A stretch of 64,000 nucleotides of DNA. Origin: Bacillota bacterium. GTDB lineage: Bacteria; Bacillota; Clostridia; Acetivibrionales; DTU013. A model generated the notes under the pieces. The model did no database searches. It was not told where the DNA came from and worked only from the letters and a program-made list of their open reading frames with translations. The first letter of the stretch is position 1. Every line of letters starts with the position of its first letter. Of the stretch, positions 41,779 through 51,009 are shown piece by piece. The DNA lies in the NCBI GenBank assembly GCA_023418915.1, contig JAEZYU010000103.1, positions 35,539 through 99,538 of the forward strand, given 5' to 3'. The translations under genes and the position numbers were made by a program.

Positions 41779-42568
41779 CATCCCGTGCATAATTAAAAGC
41801 TGTTTCCATACCGCCTTCCTCACAGGAAGGGATAATCATGTCGCATTTATCCAGGATTAGTTTTGGTGCAGTGACGGGGGCAAAAGAATAACTGCTCAGC
41901 TCTATCATCGGAAGATCTGTCATGCCGTCGCCTGCGGCAAAGAACCTGGACAGCGGTATATCATACAATTCAGATAAGGTCCTCATGGCGTTATCCTTTC
42001 CGGTTCCGGCCGGAACGACCTCCGCAAAATGAGTACTTGAAAATGCAAAAGTCATTTCATCGGACGAGAATAATTGCTTGCCGCATTGCTGTAAAAGATT
42101 AACATCGTCACATGTCAGCACCAGCTTCAGAAGGTTACCCTTAACATCTGACAAAGCGGATATGCAGTCAGGAATCTCCTGTTTTATGCCACGGCTCAAC
42201 AACCGTTCGTTGGCACGCAGCATGAAGATATTGTCTTGGGTATAAGCCTGAATGCTTATATTCGGATACTCCATATAAAGCTTTTCAATAATCGGCAAAA
42301 TATCATTGCTGAAATGTTGTGACCAGATGCACTGTTCAGTTTCGAAGTCATAAATAGCCGCACCGGTATATAGTATGCAAGGCATATTAACAGGAAGCTC
42401 CCTGGCAACCCATCTGGAGGATATAGGTGCACGGCCAGTACACAGGTTTAAAAACCCTCCAGCATTTACATATTCGTGAGCAGCTTTTATTACTTTCCGG
42501 TGAATTCCGGAATCCCCTCTTAGTAAAGTTCCATCGACATCAGATAAAAAAATGTGTTTTATTTGCAT
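41753..42568 (-). CDS. HAD-IIB (Cof-type) sugar phosphatase
   Basis: A protein of 271 residues. Motif I DVDGTLLRGDSG contains the nucleophile Asp and acid/base Asp; a C2-type cap follows; GDGMTDLPMIE is motif IV; the conserved lysine lies in the GKDNAM segment (GTGKDNAMRTL). Such enzymes dephosphorylate sugar phosphates. AAAGGA precedes ATG 42568. Its last five codons (GGLSD) and stop lie inside the ParA scar, so the original end was lost at the junction and replaced by chance sequence. It is last in the left arm, likely for removal of a pathway phosphate or dead-end product. Confidence 0.88.
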   Translation of the reverse strand: MQIKHIFLSDVDGTLLRGDSGIHRKVIKAAHEYVNAGGFLNLCTGRAPISSRWVARELPVNMPCILYTGAAIYDFETEQCIWSQHFSNDILPIIEKLYMEYPNISIQAYTQDNIFMLRANERLLSRGIKQEIPDCISALSDVKGNLLKLVLTCDDVNLLQQCGKQLFSSDEMTFAFSSTHFAEVVPAGTGKDNAMRTLSELYDIPLSRFFAAGDGMTDLPMIELSSYSFAPVTAPKLILDKCDMIIPSCEEGGMETAFNYARDVIRGGLSD

Positions 42569-42591
42569 TTTTATTCCTTTCTATAAATTAT

Positions 42592-43356
42592 TTATACCAG
42601 TTTCACTGCCGCACCTGCATCAAGCATTTTTTGCACCATATCAGGATCGATTTCTTTTCCTGTTATGGTAAGATCGATTGCGGAAATCGGACAGATACTC
42701 ATAAATGCAGTATTTTGAAACTTAGAATGATCGCACAGCATGATATGCTGCTTTGAATTTTTGATCATCGTTCGTTTTAAAGGTATTTCGTCGGTATTAT
42801 AGTCCATGAAGCCAGTTTCCAGGTTTATAGCGTCTGCCGCAAGAAAGGCTTTGTCAACATATAGCTCGCTTAACATTTTTTCTGTAAACATGCCCATCAG
42901 AGTTACACTGGATTTTTTAAGTGACCCTCCTGCAACAATCAGATCATTTTCGGTATGATGAGCTATTTCAGAGGCGATATCTATATCATTTGTCAGTATT
43001 GTAAGGTGCTTAAACGCACTAAGCCTGGCAGCAAGCTCAAAGGTCGTCGTTCCTGTATCAAGGTAAATAGTCTCTCCCTCCTGGATCAATTCCAGCGCTG
43101 CATCCGAGATGCGGCCTTTCTCCTCTTTATACAACGTCTTTCTGAATGATATGGGAAGATCTTCTGTTGTTGTCTTTGTATATGTCATAGCTCCTCCTCG
43201 GGTTTTTCTGAGCCGTTTTTCTGCATCAAGTGCAATAATATCCCTTCTGATGGTAGCTTTTGACACATTAAGCGTACTGCATATTTCTTCAGTCGAAACG
43301 ATGCCTTTTTCCTTGACTAACTGTACGATTCTTTCATATCTTTCTGAACGTATAAT
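42592..43356 (-). CDS. DeoR-family transcriptional regulator with apparent ATT start
   Basis: About 254 residues if started at ATT 43356. A shorter GTG start at 43266 would remove half of the helix-turn-helix, whose sequence (RSERYERIVQLVKEKGIVSTEEICSTLNVSKATIRRD) is plainly DeoR type and is read in frame upstream. The only ribosome site, AAAGGAGG at about 43363-43370, is spaced eight bases from ATT, followed by ATA; there is no ATG, GTG or TTG in the right place. The C-terminal DeoRC sensor domain (YLDTGTTTFELA, TND, VAGGSL, ADAINLETGF) usually binds a sugar phosphate. It probably represses this island. Resembles SgcR in context. Confidence 0.85.
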   Translation of the reverse strand: MIRSERYERIVQLVKEKGIVSTEEICSTLNVSKATIRRDIIALDAEKRLRKTRGGAMTYTKTTTEDLPISFRKTLYKEEKGRISDAALELIQEGETIYLDTGTTTFELAARLSAFKHLTILTNDIDIASEIAHHTENDLIVAGGSLKKSSVTLMGMFTEKMLSELYVDKAFLAADAINLETGFMDYNTDEIPLKRTMIKNSKQHIMLCDHSKFQNTAFMSICPISAIDLTITGKEIDPDMVQKMLDAGAAVKLV

Positions 43357-43371
43357 ATTGAACGCCTCCTT

Positions 43372-44886
43372 TTAATAACTGTGCATGATATGCTTTGTAG
43401 CTTCATAAAGCTGATTGTATCTTTCCTTGTATGGCGCATATTGTGCGGTCTTTTCCGGGTCAGGCCAGACAGTGTTTTTTATTCGGATACTTTCAGCCAA
43501 TTGACGGCGATCAGTGAAAAATCCTGTGCCGAGTGCGGCAAGCAAGGCATCGCCAAAAGCAGCTCCAATTTCCACTTTTGCCGTATGCTGAACCATTCCG
43601 CTTATATCTGAAACAATTTGAAGCCATTTTGGATTCTTTGTGCCTCCGCCTACTGCCATAACTTTTTTTGTACTCATCGCTCTTTCGTTAAAAATATCGA
43701 AATGCTGTGAAATCCCATAACCGACACCCTCCAGACAGGCATTGTACACATGTTCACGGGTATGCAATAAATTGAGTCCAAAAATCAGCCCTTTTGCCAA
43801 AGGATCATTGATCGGGGTACGCTCGCCACTGAAATAGGGCAGTACTATGAGCCCATCGGAGCCGGCGCCGATATTTTGAATTTTGTCCGCAAGCACTGCA
43901 TACGCATTTATTTTATGGTCTTGCTCCAGTTGAAGCAGTTCTTTTGCGAAGTTGTCCCTGAACCATCGTGTGAGCGTTCCTGCAGTTGACATACCGGCGG
44001 CGACGGAATACGTGTCAGGAAACAGATATGGTCCTGCCCAGAGTCTTTTGTCTTTTGTGAATTCAGGAACGACATGAATGATGAATATCGATGACCCATA
44101 CATGAGCATCATGTCGCCCGGATCCAGAATGCCTACGCTCAGTGCTTCTGCTGATGCATCGGCAGTACCGGTGATAACTTTTGTGCCCTCAGCCAGGCCT
44201 GTTTCGGCTGCGGCACAGGAAGTGACGCCGCCGATTACTTCATGGGACCATGTGCAATCAGCCAATTGATCCCTGCGGCAAAACAGATCCAGATCCTCCT
44301 CCCAATCGCACCTGTCAGCATTGTACATTGGTACCCATGTTGCGGCAGTATAATTGTCTATGACATATTTGCCTGTTAGCTTTGCCACAAGGTAAGTAGT
44401 TCCGGTGACAAATTTATCGGCAGCATTATATATTTCAGGTTCGTTATTCTTCAGCCAGAGGATTTTTGCACCAGCGGACTGTGACGTAACAGGGGTTCCG
44501 TATTTTTCAAAGATCTTATCCTTCCCGTAAAGCTCGTCAAGAAATCGAATCTCTTTACCGGCTCGGACATCTACGCCATATAGTATGGCTTTTCGCAAAG
44601 GGCGCATCTCTTTATCGACAGGCAGGCAGCATGGTGCGATTGTACTGCAGCCAACGGCATAGATATCCTTTGGGTCAACACCTGAATTTTTGATCAATGC
44701 GTTGGATATTTCACAAAAATCCGACCACCAGGTTTTTTCCGCATCATGCTCGGCGTAGCCGGGTTTGGGTGATTCCATCATATGAGGACAGAAATGAGTT
44801 GCTATTATATCTGTCGTTTCATCGATTAGCACACCTTTACTTTCAAATGTTCCGATATCAATACCCATAAAGAATTTATTTTTCAT
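43372..44886 (-). CDS. FGGY-family carbohydrate kinase (first of two)
   Basis: A protein of 504 residues. N-terminal FMGIDIGTFESKGVLID is the phosphate-binding motif of the actin-like ATPase fold; GVDVRAGKEI, the GTADASAEALSVG region and C-terminal LEGVGYGISQHFDIF and AVGGGTKNPKWLQ are typical of FGGY kinases near xylulokinase. It phosphorylates a ketose or polyol. GAGGAG precedes ATG 44886; the regulator follows 16 bases after its stop. Two kinases in one locus suggest two sugars or two steps. The substrate cannot be read from the sequence; an apulose-like ketose is possible. Confidence 0.88.
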   Translation of the reverse strand: MKNKFFMGIDIGTFESKGVLIDETTDIIATHFCPHMMESPKPGYAEHDAEKTWWSDFCEISNALIKNSGVDPKDIYAVGCSTIAPCCLPVDKEMRPLRKAILYGVDVRAGKEIRFLDELYGKDKIFEKYGTPVTSQSAGAKILWLKNNEPEIYNAADKFVTGTTYLVAKLTGKYVIDNYTAATWVPMYNADRCDWEEDLDLFCRRDQLADCTWSHEVIGGVTSCAAAETGLAEGTKVITGTADASAEALSVGILDPGDMMLMYGSSIFIIHVVPEFTKDKRLWAGPYLFPDTYSVAAGMSTAGTLTRWFRDNFAKELLQLEQDHKINAYAVLADKIQNIGAGSDGLIVLPYFSGERTPINDPLAKGLIFGLNLLHTREHVYNACLEGVGYGISQHFDIFNERAMSTKKVMAVGGGTKNPKWLQIVSDISGMVQHTAKVEIGAAFGDALLAALGTGFFTDRRQLAESIRIKNTVWPDPEKTAQYAPYKERYNQLYEATKHIMHSY

Positions 44887-44904
44887 TTCGTGCTCCTCAA
44901 AAGT

Positions 44905-45993
44905 TCAGTATCTGTTGAGATCAAAGTCATGATCTGTCATGGACAGCATCATACTGACCAATTTTGCCAGTTGCTCAATATCTTTTATATCACAGACCTC
45001 GACCGGTGAGTGGGTATACCTGGCCGGGAAGCCCATTTCAAGACAGGCAACTCCCTTTCCCTCCAGCTGCAGATAGGAAGCGTCTGTCAATATACCCAGA
45101 GCGGCAAATCTTTGCAGTAGAATATTTTCCTTCTGTGCCGCCTGTTTTGCAAGACGGAAAAGCGGACCATGAGGAAGTGTGCCGTTTAATGTACCACGGC
45201 CGTGAAAGCTGTAAAGCTGCACGCAGGGACCTTTACCCAGTATATCGTCAAATTTGCCGCTCAGATCGCCGGTATCCCCTGCAAGTGTTACATCAAGCGA
45301 GATGGCTATATCCGGATTGATCGTACGGGCAGCCATCATTGCTCCGCGAAGATTGAACTCTTCCCAGACGGTACCCACCAGAAACACGTCACAACCGGGT
45401 CTTGAATTGGCCAATTGTGACGCAATATCTACCAATGCGGCGCAGGCTCCGCGGTTGTCAATTGACGTGCCTGAAACCTTTGTTCCCAGAAGCTCTGTGT
45501 ATGAAGGCTTATAAACCACCGGACAGCCTGTGAAAATGCCCATGGCATTGACTTCCTCATCCGATTTTGCACCGATGTCGATCAAGAGGGAAGTGACCGG
45601 ATCCAATTTGTATTTTTCATCCGCCGACATGGCATGATGAGATTTCGACCCAAAAACACCGGGGTACCATGTTCCATCTTCACTGTGCAACAGAAGCTGT
45701 AAACCGGGCAACACCTTTTCCGGAATACCTCCAAGCCGATCAACCTGGATAAATCCGTCCTTTTCAATCTTTCTGACAATAAAACCGAGTTGATCCATAT
45801 GTCCGAACACCATCGCTTTCAGGGGCTCGGCTTGCGTACCTTTAATCCGGCCAATGCAATTTCCCAGCCGGTCGATCGAAACCTCATCGCAATACTTCTC
45901 CAGTTCACCCTTCAAGAGATAGGCCATATCGGCCTCGTAACCACTGGGCGCCGGAGTGAGCATAAATTCCTTCAAAAGTTTTTTAATCTCCAT
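44905..45993 (-). CDS. M42-family zinc aminopeptidase (FrvX/SgcX-like)
   Basis: A protein of 362 residues. Metal ligands and catalytic residues are visible: GHMDQLG (His, Asp), TSIDNRGACAAL (bridging Asp), VWEEFNLRG (catalytic Glu pair), SLDVT (Asp) and RYTHSPVE (His). It belongs to the TET aminopeptidase family, some members of which (FrvX, SgcX) sit in sugar operons and are labelled endoglucanase without proof. GAGGTAA precedes ATG 45993. It lies between a sugar isomerase and a kinase, so removal of an amino-acid or peptide part of the substrate, or a deacylase-like role, is possible. Confidence 0.9.
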   Translation of the reverse strand: MEIKKLLKEFMLTPAPSGYEADMAYLLKGELEKYCDEVSIDRLGNCIGRIKGTQAEPLKAMVFGHMDQLGFIVRKIEKDGFIQVDRLGGIPEKVLPGLQLLLHSEDGTWYPGVFGSKSHHAMSADEKYKLDPVTSLLIDIGAKSDEEVNAMGIFTGCPVVYKPSYTELLGTKVSGTSIDNRGACAALVDIASQLANSRPGCDVFLVGTVWEEFNLRGAMMAARTINPDIAISLDVTLAGDTGDLSGKFDDILGKGPCVQLYSFHGRGTLNGTLPHGPLFRLAKQAAQKENILLQRFAALGILTDASYLQLEGKGVACLEMGFPARYTHSPVEVCDIKDIEQLAKLVSMMLSMTDHDFDLNRY

Positions 45994-46034
45994 ATGATTA
46001 CCTCTGCAATCCTGTTATTTGCCGAACTTTATCG

Positions 46035-46937
46035 TTATAATGCTGTTCTTCGCAATATTCTGTCCATAGCGGCGGATGTGTTATATATCAATTGATCTGT
46101 GTAATGCTTGTAAGAAGGGCACATTTCGGCATTCACCCAGCCCCGATACCCAATCTCTTCAAATTTATCCACTACCTTGACCCAGTTCACATCTCCCGCC
46201 AGAAGATCAACGAATCCTGCAAGTCCTCTTGCATCGCGCCTGTAATCTTTAAAATGAACTTTCTTGATTCGTTTTCCAAGTATTTTTATCCAATGTTCGG
46301 GATATCCAAAAAGCATCATATTGCCTACGTCGAGAAAAACACCGACCCATGGGGAGTTTATCTCGTCAATAAAGCTTCTCATCTCCAGCGGGGAAAGCAG
46401 AAACTTATTCCATATGTTTTCAATACCGATTGTGACCTGCTTTTGAGCTGCATAGGGTGCCAGTTCAATAAATGCGTCTCTTGCGCGCTCATAGGCTATG
46501 TCGTAATCAATAACTTCGCTGCCTGCAAAAAACTCGAGTTCTTCTGCGTCCGGCACCACATCTTCAGGTTTGAAATCGACTCCTACCGCGCCCGGACATG
46601 CTAATATACAGTCTGCACCAAGCAATGCCGCTACATCCAGCTGCCTTTTCACAAGCTGTTTTGCTTTATCACGAATATCTTCCCGGTTACTGGTAAGGGA
46701 ATACTGCCAATACAAGCCTGTTGCAAGGCTATTGATACGTATACCTATCTTCTTTGCAGTATTTTGAATCAATATGATTTCTTCGTCGGAACTATTCAGG
46801 TTTAATTGGCCTGTGGCGGACAGTGTAAGCTCAATACCTTCGAAACCGGCATCCTTTGCAATACGCATACATTTTTCAATGCTGTAGCTTTGATCAAAAG
46901 ACCAGATATTGATACCCTTTTTTAATCCGTTATCCAT
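46035..46937 (-). CDS. TIM-barrel sugar (phosphate) isomerase/epimerase
   Basis: A protein of 300 residues of the xylose-isomerase-like/AP-endonuclease-2 family (as hexulose 3-epimerases, IolE, apiose isomerase). Metal ligands expected of the family are seen: IGIENIWNKF (Glu), FLDVGNMM (Asp), KVHFKDYRR (His) and NAEMCPSY (Glu). It is first in the left arm and driven by the promoter at 46984-47012. It interconverts an aldose and ketose or epimerises a ketose. The neighbouring kinases and transketolase make an aldopentose such as apiose a reasonable guess. Confidence 0.85.
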   Translation of the reverse strand: MDNGLKKGINIWSFDQSYSIEKCMRIAKDAGFEGIELTLSATGQLNLNSSDEEIILIQNTAKKIGIRINSLATGLYWQYSLTSNREDIRDKAKQLVKRQLDVAALLGADCILACPGAVGVDFKPEDVVPDAEELEFFAGSEVIDYDIAYERARDAFIELAPYAAQKQVTIGIENIWNKFLLSPLEMRSFIDEINSPWVGVFLDVGNMMLFGYPEHWIKILGKRIKKVHFKDYRRDARGLAGFVDLLAGDVNWVKVVDKFEEIGYRGWVNAEMCPSYKHYTDQLIYNTSAAMDRILRRTAL

Positions 46938-46983
46938 ATCGTCACCATAATTCTATGTTTTTGTACTTCAGAAGTATATTATT

Positions 46984-47012
46984 ATCATAATGTGTTATGA
47001 AGAATCAGTCAA
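46984..47012 (-). promoter_or_regulatory. Promoter of the left (minus-strand) arm
   Basis: On the minus strand TTGACT (47012-47007), a 17-base spacer and TATGAT (46989-46984), about 40 bases upstream of the isomerase start. Confidence 0.6.
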
Positions 47013-47105
47013 GTATTAGCTTATCCAATTTGCAGCATTTTGATTCAATTCAGTGCAAAGATGCAATAAACTGGTCAAAATAAATCAGAATAATTCAAAA
47101 ATGGA

Positions 47106-47135
47106 TTGACATCAATTATTTTATCGTGCTACAAT
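47106..47135 (+). promoter_or_regulatory. Promoter of the right (plus-strand) arm
   Basis: Perfect TTGACA (47106-47111), an 18-base spacer and TACAAT (47130-47135). About 95 bases separate the two -35 boxes. This spacer holds partly repeated TTCAATTCAGTGCAAAG and AATCAGAATAATTCAAAAA stretches that could be DeoR operators. Confidence 0.65.
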
Positions 47136-47192
47136 TTTTTTAGATTCAGCACAAATACAAAAAATGTTTATGGCAATCAGGAGGTCATTATC

Positions 47193-47999
47193 ATGGAATG
47201 GATCAAAGAAACGTTTGGAACAAAGAAGCCCATCATCGCGATGTGTCATTTTTGTGCATTGCCGGGTGATCCCTATTTTGACGCAGACGGCGGCATGGAA
47301 AAGGTAGTGGATATGGCCAGGGAGGAATTTCTCGCATTGCAGGAGGGCGGCGTCGATGCCGTCATGTTTTCAAATGAGTTCAGTCTGCCTTATTTAACAA
47401 AAGTCAATCCTGAAACAACGGTCGCTATGTCGCGCATAATAGGCGAAATAAAAAAGGACATTAGAATTCCCTTTGGTGTAAATGTATTATGGGATCCGTA
47501 TGCATCGCTGGATCTTGCGGCGGCAACCGGCGCCGTATTTATCCGTGAGATTATGAGCGGCGTATACGCCAGTGATTTTGGATTATGGAATACAAATTCG
47601 GGTGAAATAGCACGCCACAGAGTACGTTTAGGGTTGAAAGATCTCAAAATGATATATAATATAGTACCTGAGGCTGCAAAATATATAGGAGATCGGGATC
47701 CGGCGGAAATAGCAAAGACCACCGTATTTAACTGTAAACCCGACATCATCTGTGTTTCGGGAATGACAGCAGGCGCTGAGACCGATTCGCAGGTTTTGAC
47801 AAAAGTAAAGAATGTAATCCCGAATACTGCTGTTTTTGCAAACACAGGCTGCCGTATAGATACTATTGAAAAAATACTCTCTGTTGCGGATGGCGCTATT
47901 GTCGGAACCACATTTAAAAAAGACGGCCTCTTTGATAATCATGCTGACAAAGACAGAGTGAAAGCATTTATGGAAAAAGTGGTTAATATACGAAAATGA
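47193..47999 (+). CDS. BtpA/SgcQ-family TIM-barrel protein
   Basis: A protein of 268 residues from ATG 47193 (AGGAGG upstream). The sequence follows the BtpA/SgcQ family: KPIIAMCHFCALPGDP start, EGGVDAVMFSNEFS, PFGVNVLWDPYASL and a C-terminal VADGAIVGTTFKKDG phosphate-binding-like loop. E. coli SgcQ lies in the sgc sugar operon; the reaction is unknown for the family. It is first gene of the right arm and overlaps the MFS gene by 4 bases (ATGA). Confidence 0.9.
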   Translation: MEWIKETFGTKKPIIAMCHFCALPGDPYFDADGGMEKVVDMAREEFLALQEGGVDAVMFSNEFSLPYLTKVNPETTVAMSRIIGEIKKDIRIPFGVNVLWDPYASLDLAAATGAVFIREIMSGVYASDFGLWNTNSGEIARHRVRLGLKDLKMIYNIVPEAAKYIGDRDPAEIAKTTVFNCKPDIICVSGMTAGAETDSQVLTKVKNVIPNTAVFANTGCRIDTIEKILSVADGAIVGTTFKKDGLFDNHADKDRVKAFMEKVVNIRK

Positions 48000-49183
48000 T
48001 AAATAAAGAAGACAGCAGATATCCATATAGCTTTATAATATTATATGCAGCTGTTTACATGCTTCTTACCATTTACAGCACGTTTATTCCTGTTTATCTG
48101 GATGGTATAGGCTTCAGCAAGAGCATCATCGGAGTGCTGCTGGCTATCGGTACACTGATATCAATAATAACGCAGCCGGTGTGGGGTATTGCCTGTGACA
48201 GGTCTTCGAATATGAATGCCTTATTAATGGCAATGTTCCTTGGCAGTGCTATAAGTATGATTTTATATCCATTGTCAACCGGCTTTGTTTTTATTGTGAT
48301 CATGACCTCAGCATATGCTGCATTCCAGTCTTCTATCATACCGGTAAGCGACGCCATGGTTTTAGAGTACATGGAAAACAAGCGCTGGAAATACGGTCCG
48401 GTCAGAATTGCCGGAAGCATGGGATATGCGGTTATGTCGATTCTGGCCGGTATTATGGCAAGACAAAATATCAATGTGATTTTTCCGTTATATTTTTGCA
48501 TATCCATGATTGCTTTTATTAGCGTTTTTCGTTTGCCGAAAATTCGTGGTCACCAGTCAAAAGGCAGAAAAACTTCCGTTCTGGGTGTGTTTAAAAGCCG
48601 CCGGTTGGTGATTCTGCTTGCTTTTCATTTTGTAATACAGATCACCTTTGGTTTTTATTACAGCTTCTTTCCCATACATTATGTACAGTTGGGGGCTGAC
48701 AGTGGAATTCTTGGGATGTCTTTTTTGATTGCATCTTTAAGTGAGCTTCCCTTTTTATTTTTTGCCGATAGAATTATTAAGAGGTTTGGCATTAATAAAG
48801 TATTGATTTCGTCGGCCTTGATCATATCGATTCGCTGGATGCTGACGGGTATTATAACGGATATCAATATGATGCTGCTTGTAAGTGCTGCGCACGGATG
48901 GTCCTTTATTGTATTTGCTTATTGTATGGCTACCTTCATCAATAAAAATGTGCCAAAGGAATTAAAGGCTTCCGGTCAGGCCATTAATGCTCTATTATGT
49001 ATCGGACTGGCCAGAATGATCGGCAGCAGCATTGGAGGCGTTATCAGTGATGTTACGGGCTTTAGCCAGGTTTTCCGGCTTAATTCGTTGATCTGCTTTA
49101 TTGCGGCGCTGACTTTTGGGCTGTATTTTGCAATTACCCGCATATATGGAGTAAAACATGGAGAAACGAAGCATCTTAACTAA
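47996..49183 (+). CDS. MFS transporter (MFS_1-like / nucleoside- or phenylpropionate-permease type)
   Basis: A protein of 395 residues with about 12 membrane segments. The start, YSFIILYAAVYMLLTIYSTFIPVYLDGIGFSKSIIGV, and GPVRIAGSMGYAVMSI fit the MFS_1_like group that includes sugar and aromatic-acid permeases. Start overlaps the upstream stop. Together with the ABC system downstream it gives the island two import routes, or import and export. The substrate is not readable. Confidence 0.87.
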   Translation: MINKEDSRYPYSFIILYAAVYMLLTIYSTFIPVYLDGIGFSKSIIGVLLAIGTLISIITQPVWGIACDRSSNMNALLMAMFLGSAISMILYPLSTGFVFIVIMTSAYAAFQSSIIPVSDAMVLEYMENKRWKYGPVRIAGSMGYAVMSILAGIMARQNINVIFPLYFCISMIAFISVFRLPKIRGHQSKGRKTSVLGVFKSRRLVILLAFHFVIQITFGFYYSFFPIHYVQLGADSGILGMSFLIASLSELPFLFFADRIIKRFGINKVLISSALIISIRWMLTGIITDINMMLLVSAAHGWSFIVFAYCMATFINKNVPKELKASGQAINALLCIGLARMIGSSIGGVISDVTGFSQVFRLNSLICFIAALTFGLYFAITRIYGVKHGETKHLN

Positions 49184-50996
49184 AATAATGAATAATCTGC
49201 CGTTTAAAACGAGAACCATTAAGTCGGAATTAATGGGTGCTTTTATTACGGTCATATTTTTTACCTCAACGATCATTGGATTATATTATTTTTCTACGAT
49301 GAATACCTTTGTTAAAGAGAAAGTTGCGACATATAATTCCGAGATCATCAAGCAAGTGGGAGAGAAGCTTGATTTCCTGCTGGAAAATGTAGAAATATCC
49401 AAGAGACAACTGATTGGTCTTTCTACCAACCAGGACATTTTTAATGTTGATGACAGCGCTTCTTCAATTATTTCCGCCGAATTTGTAAAGAACGTTGAAG
49501 AGAGCTTGAAGAATGTAAGACGATCATACCCGGGTATAGCCGATATATTCATGATAGGGTACAATGGGAATGTCTATACCTCTAACAATTATTTCATAAA
49601 GGAAAGACTTATCAATAAGGATTGGATTAAAAGCTTTATGACATCAGATATGGATGATGTCGCCATTTCCACACATCTTGCGGATTATGAGGTGGTTCGA
49701 GGTACAGGAAGGACGGTTGTCTCGTTTCTGAAAAAAGTGACAGATATAAGGGATGCAACAACTGAAATAGGGATTATTCAGATTGATCTGGATTACGGTC
49801 AGCTCAAAAACATTATTGAAAGTATTAGCACGGATGAGGAAAGTTTGTTTTATATAATCGACAGCAATGATCGAATCATATACTTTCCTGATGCAATGTA
49901 TCTTGGTAATGATGTTGACCGGGTAGAATACAACGGGCGAAATATGGGTGCGACAGCTAAATATGAAAACCGCAATGCAGATGACATAATCGTAAAATAT
50001 ACGCTTCAAAACACGCAATGGAAAGTCATAGGAGTGATACCGCTTGACAGTATTTCTAAAAAATTTAACAATGTTATAATTATTTCAGGTTATCTTGGAT
50101 TGGTGACCGTTGTACTTTCATTAGTTGTTGCATTTTATTTTTCCAAGCGCATCACCAGACCGATCCAGGCACTTATAAGGACAATGAAGAAGGTAGGCGA
50201 AGGCAATTTTAAAAAAGCAGTAACAAATACGAACAATGCCGATCTTCAGGCTCTTTCGTACAGCTTTAACACCATGGTGGATAAAGTAGACAGTCTGATG
50301 ACAAAAGTAATCAAGAAAGAATCGGAGAGTGCTAATGCCAGATTCATAGCTTTACAGGCTCAGATCAATCCCCACTTTCTTTATAATACGCTCGAGACTA
50401 TCAGAAGCATAGCATTAAGAAATGGTGTTGCTAGTATCTCCAACATTTCTAAAGCAATGGCGACCATTTTCAGGTACAGCATTGATGATAAAAGCTATGT
50501 CGTGACATTGAAAGAAGAACTGGAGCATGTGAAGAATTTCATTCGCATACAAAAATATCGATATGGCAATAAGTTTGATGTCGAATACAACATCGATGAA
50601 AAACTGCTTGATTGCGAAATAATTAAGCTTGTCTTGCAGCCCTTGGTGGAGAATGCCATATATCATGGGATAGAACTCAAAAAGAAAAAGAGCACTATTG
50701 TTATTTCTTGCCAGGAGTCTGAACGAGGAATTGATATAACAATATATGATGATGGATTAGGTATACCTGCAAAAGTATTAGAGGATTTGAACAATAAAAT
50801 GAGCCAATATGAAATAGTATCGACAGAGAAAAGGAAGATGGATTTTGGTATCGGAATAGTCAATGTAAATGCAAGGCTCAAGCTTTATTACGGGAATGAA
50901 TATGGTCTATATATTGAAAGCGAAATAAACAAAGGAACGGGAGCGATCGTAAGAATACCTGCCAGAAGAAAACCTTCTTCCGACAATGGCGAATAA
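49158..50996 (+). CDS. YesM-type sensor histidine kinase
   Basis: A protein of 612 residues. Membrane segments at about 27-48 and 306-328 enclose an extracellular dCache-like sensor (50-305), followed by HAMP (330-382) and the LytS/YesM-type kinase domain with FIALQAQINPHFLYNTLETIR, in which His406 is the phosphorylation site, then the HATPase domain (LQPLVENAIYHGIE, DDGLGIP, GIGIVNVNARL). It overlaps the MFS stop by 26 bases. YesM kinases in Firmicutes control oligosaccharide ABC transporters, sometimes by sensing the binding protein. The response regulator follows directly. Confidence 0.94.
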   Translation: MEKRSILTKIMNNLPFKTRTIKSELMGAFITVIFFTSTIIGLYYFSTMNTFVKEKVATYNSEIIKQVGEKLDFLLENVEISKRQLIGLSTNQDIFNVDDSASSIISAEFVKNVEESLKNVRRSYPGIADIFMIGYNGNVYTSNNYFIKERLINKDWIKSFMTSDMDDVAISTHLADYEVVRGTGRTVVSFLKKVTDIRDATTEIGIIQIDLDYGQLKNIIESISTDEESLFYIIDSNDRIIYFPDAMYLGNDVDRVEYNGRNMGATAKYENRNADDIIVKYTLQNTQWKVIGVIPLDSISKKFNNVIIISGYLGLVTVVLSLVVAFYFSKRITRPIQALIRTMKKVGEGNFKKAVTNTNNADLQALSYSFNTMVDKVDSLMTKVIKKESESANARFIALQAQINPHFLYNTLETIRSIALRNGVASISNISKAMATIFRYSIDDKSYVVTLKEELEHVKNFIRIQKYRYGNKFDVEYNIDEKLLDCEIIKLVLQPLVENAIYHGIELKKKKSTIVISCQESERGIDITIYDDGLGIPAKVLEDLNNKMSQYEIVSTEKRKMDFGIGIVNVNARLKLYYGNEYGLYIESEINKGTGAIVRIPARRKPSSDNGE

Positions 50997-51009
50997 TTCA
51001 GAGGTAAAT

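Noticed and set aside
44905..45993. Calling the M42 protein an endoglucanase
   Set aside because: The metal-ligand pattern is that of aminopeptidases; the glucanase label in this family rests on old annotation.
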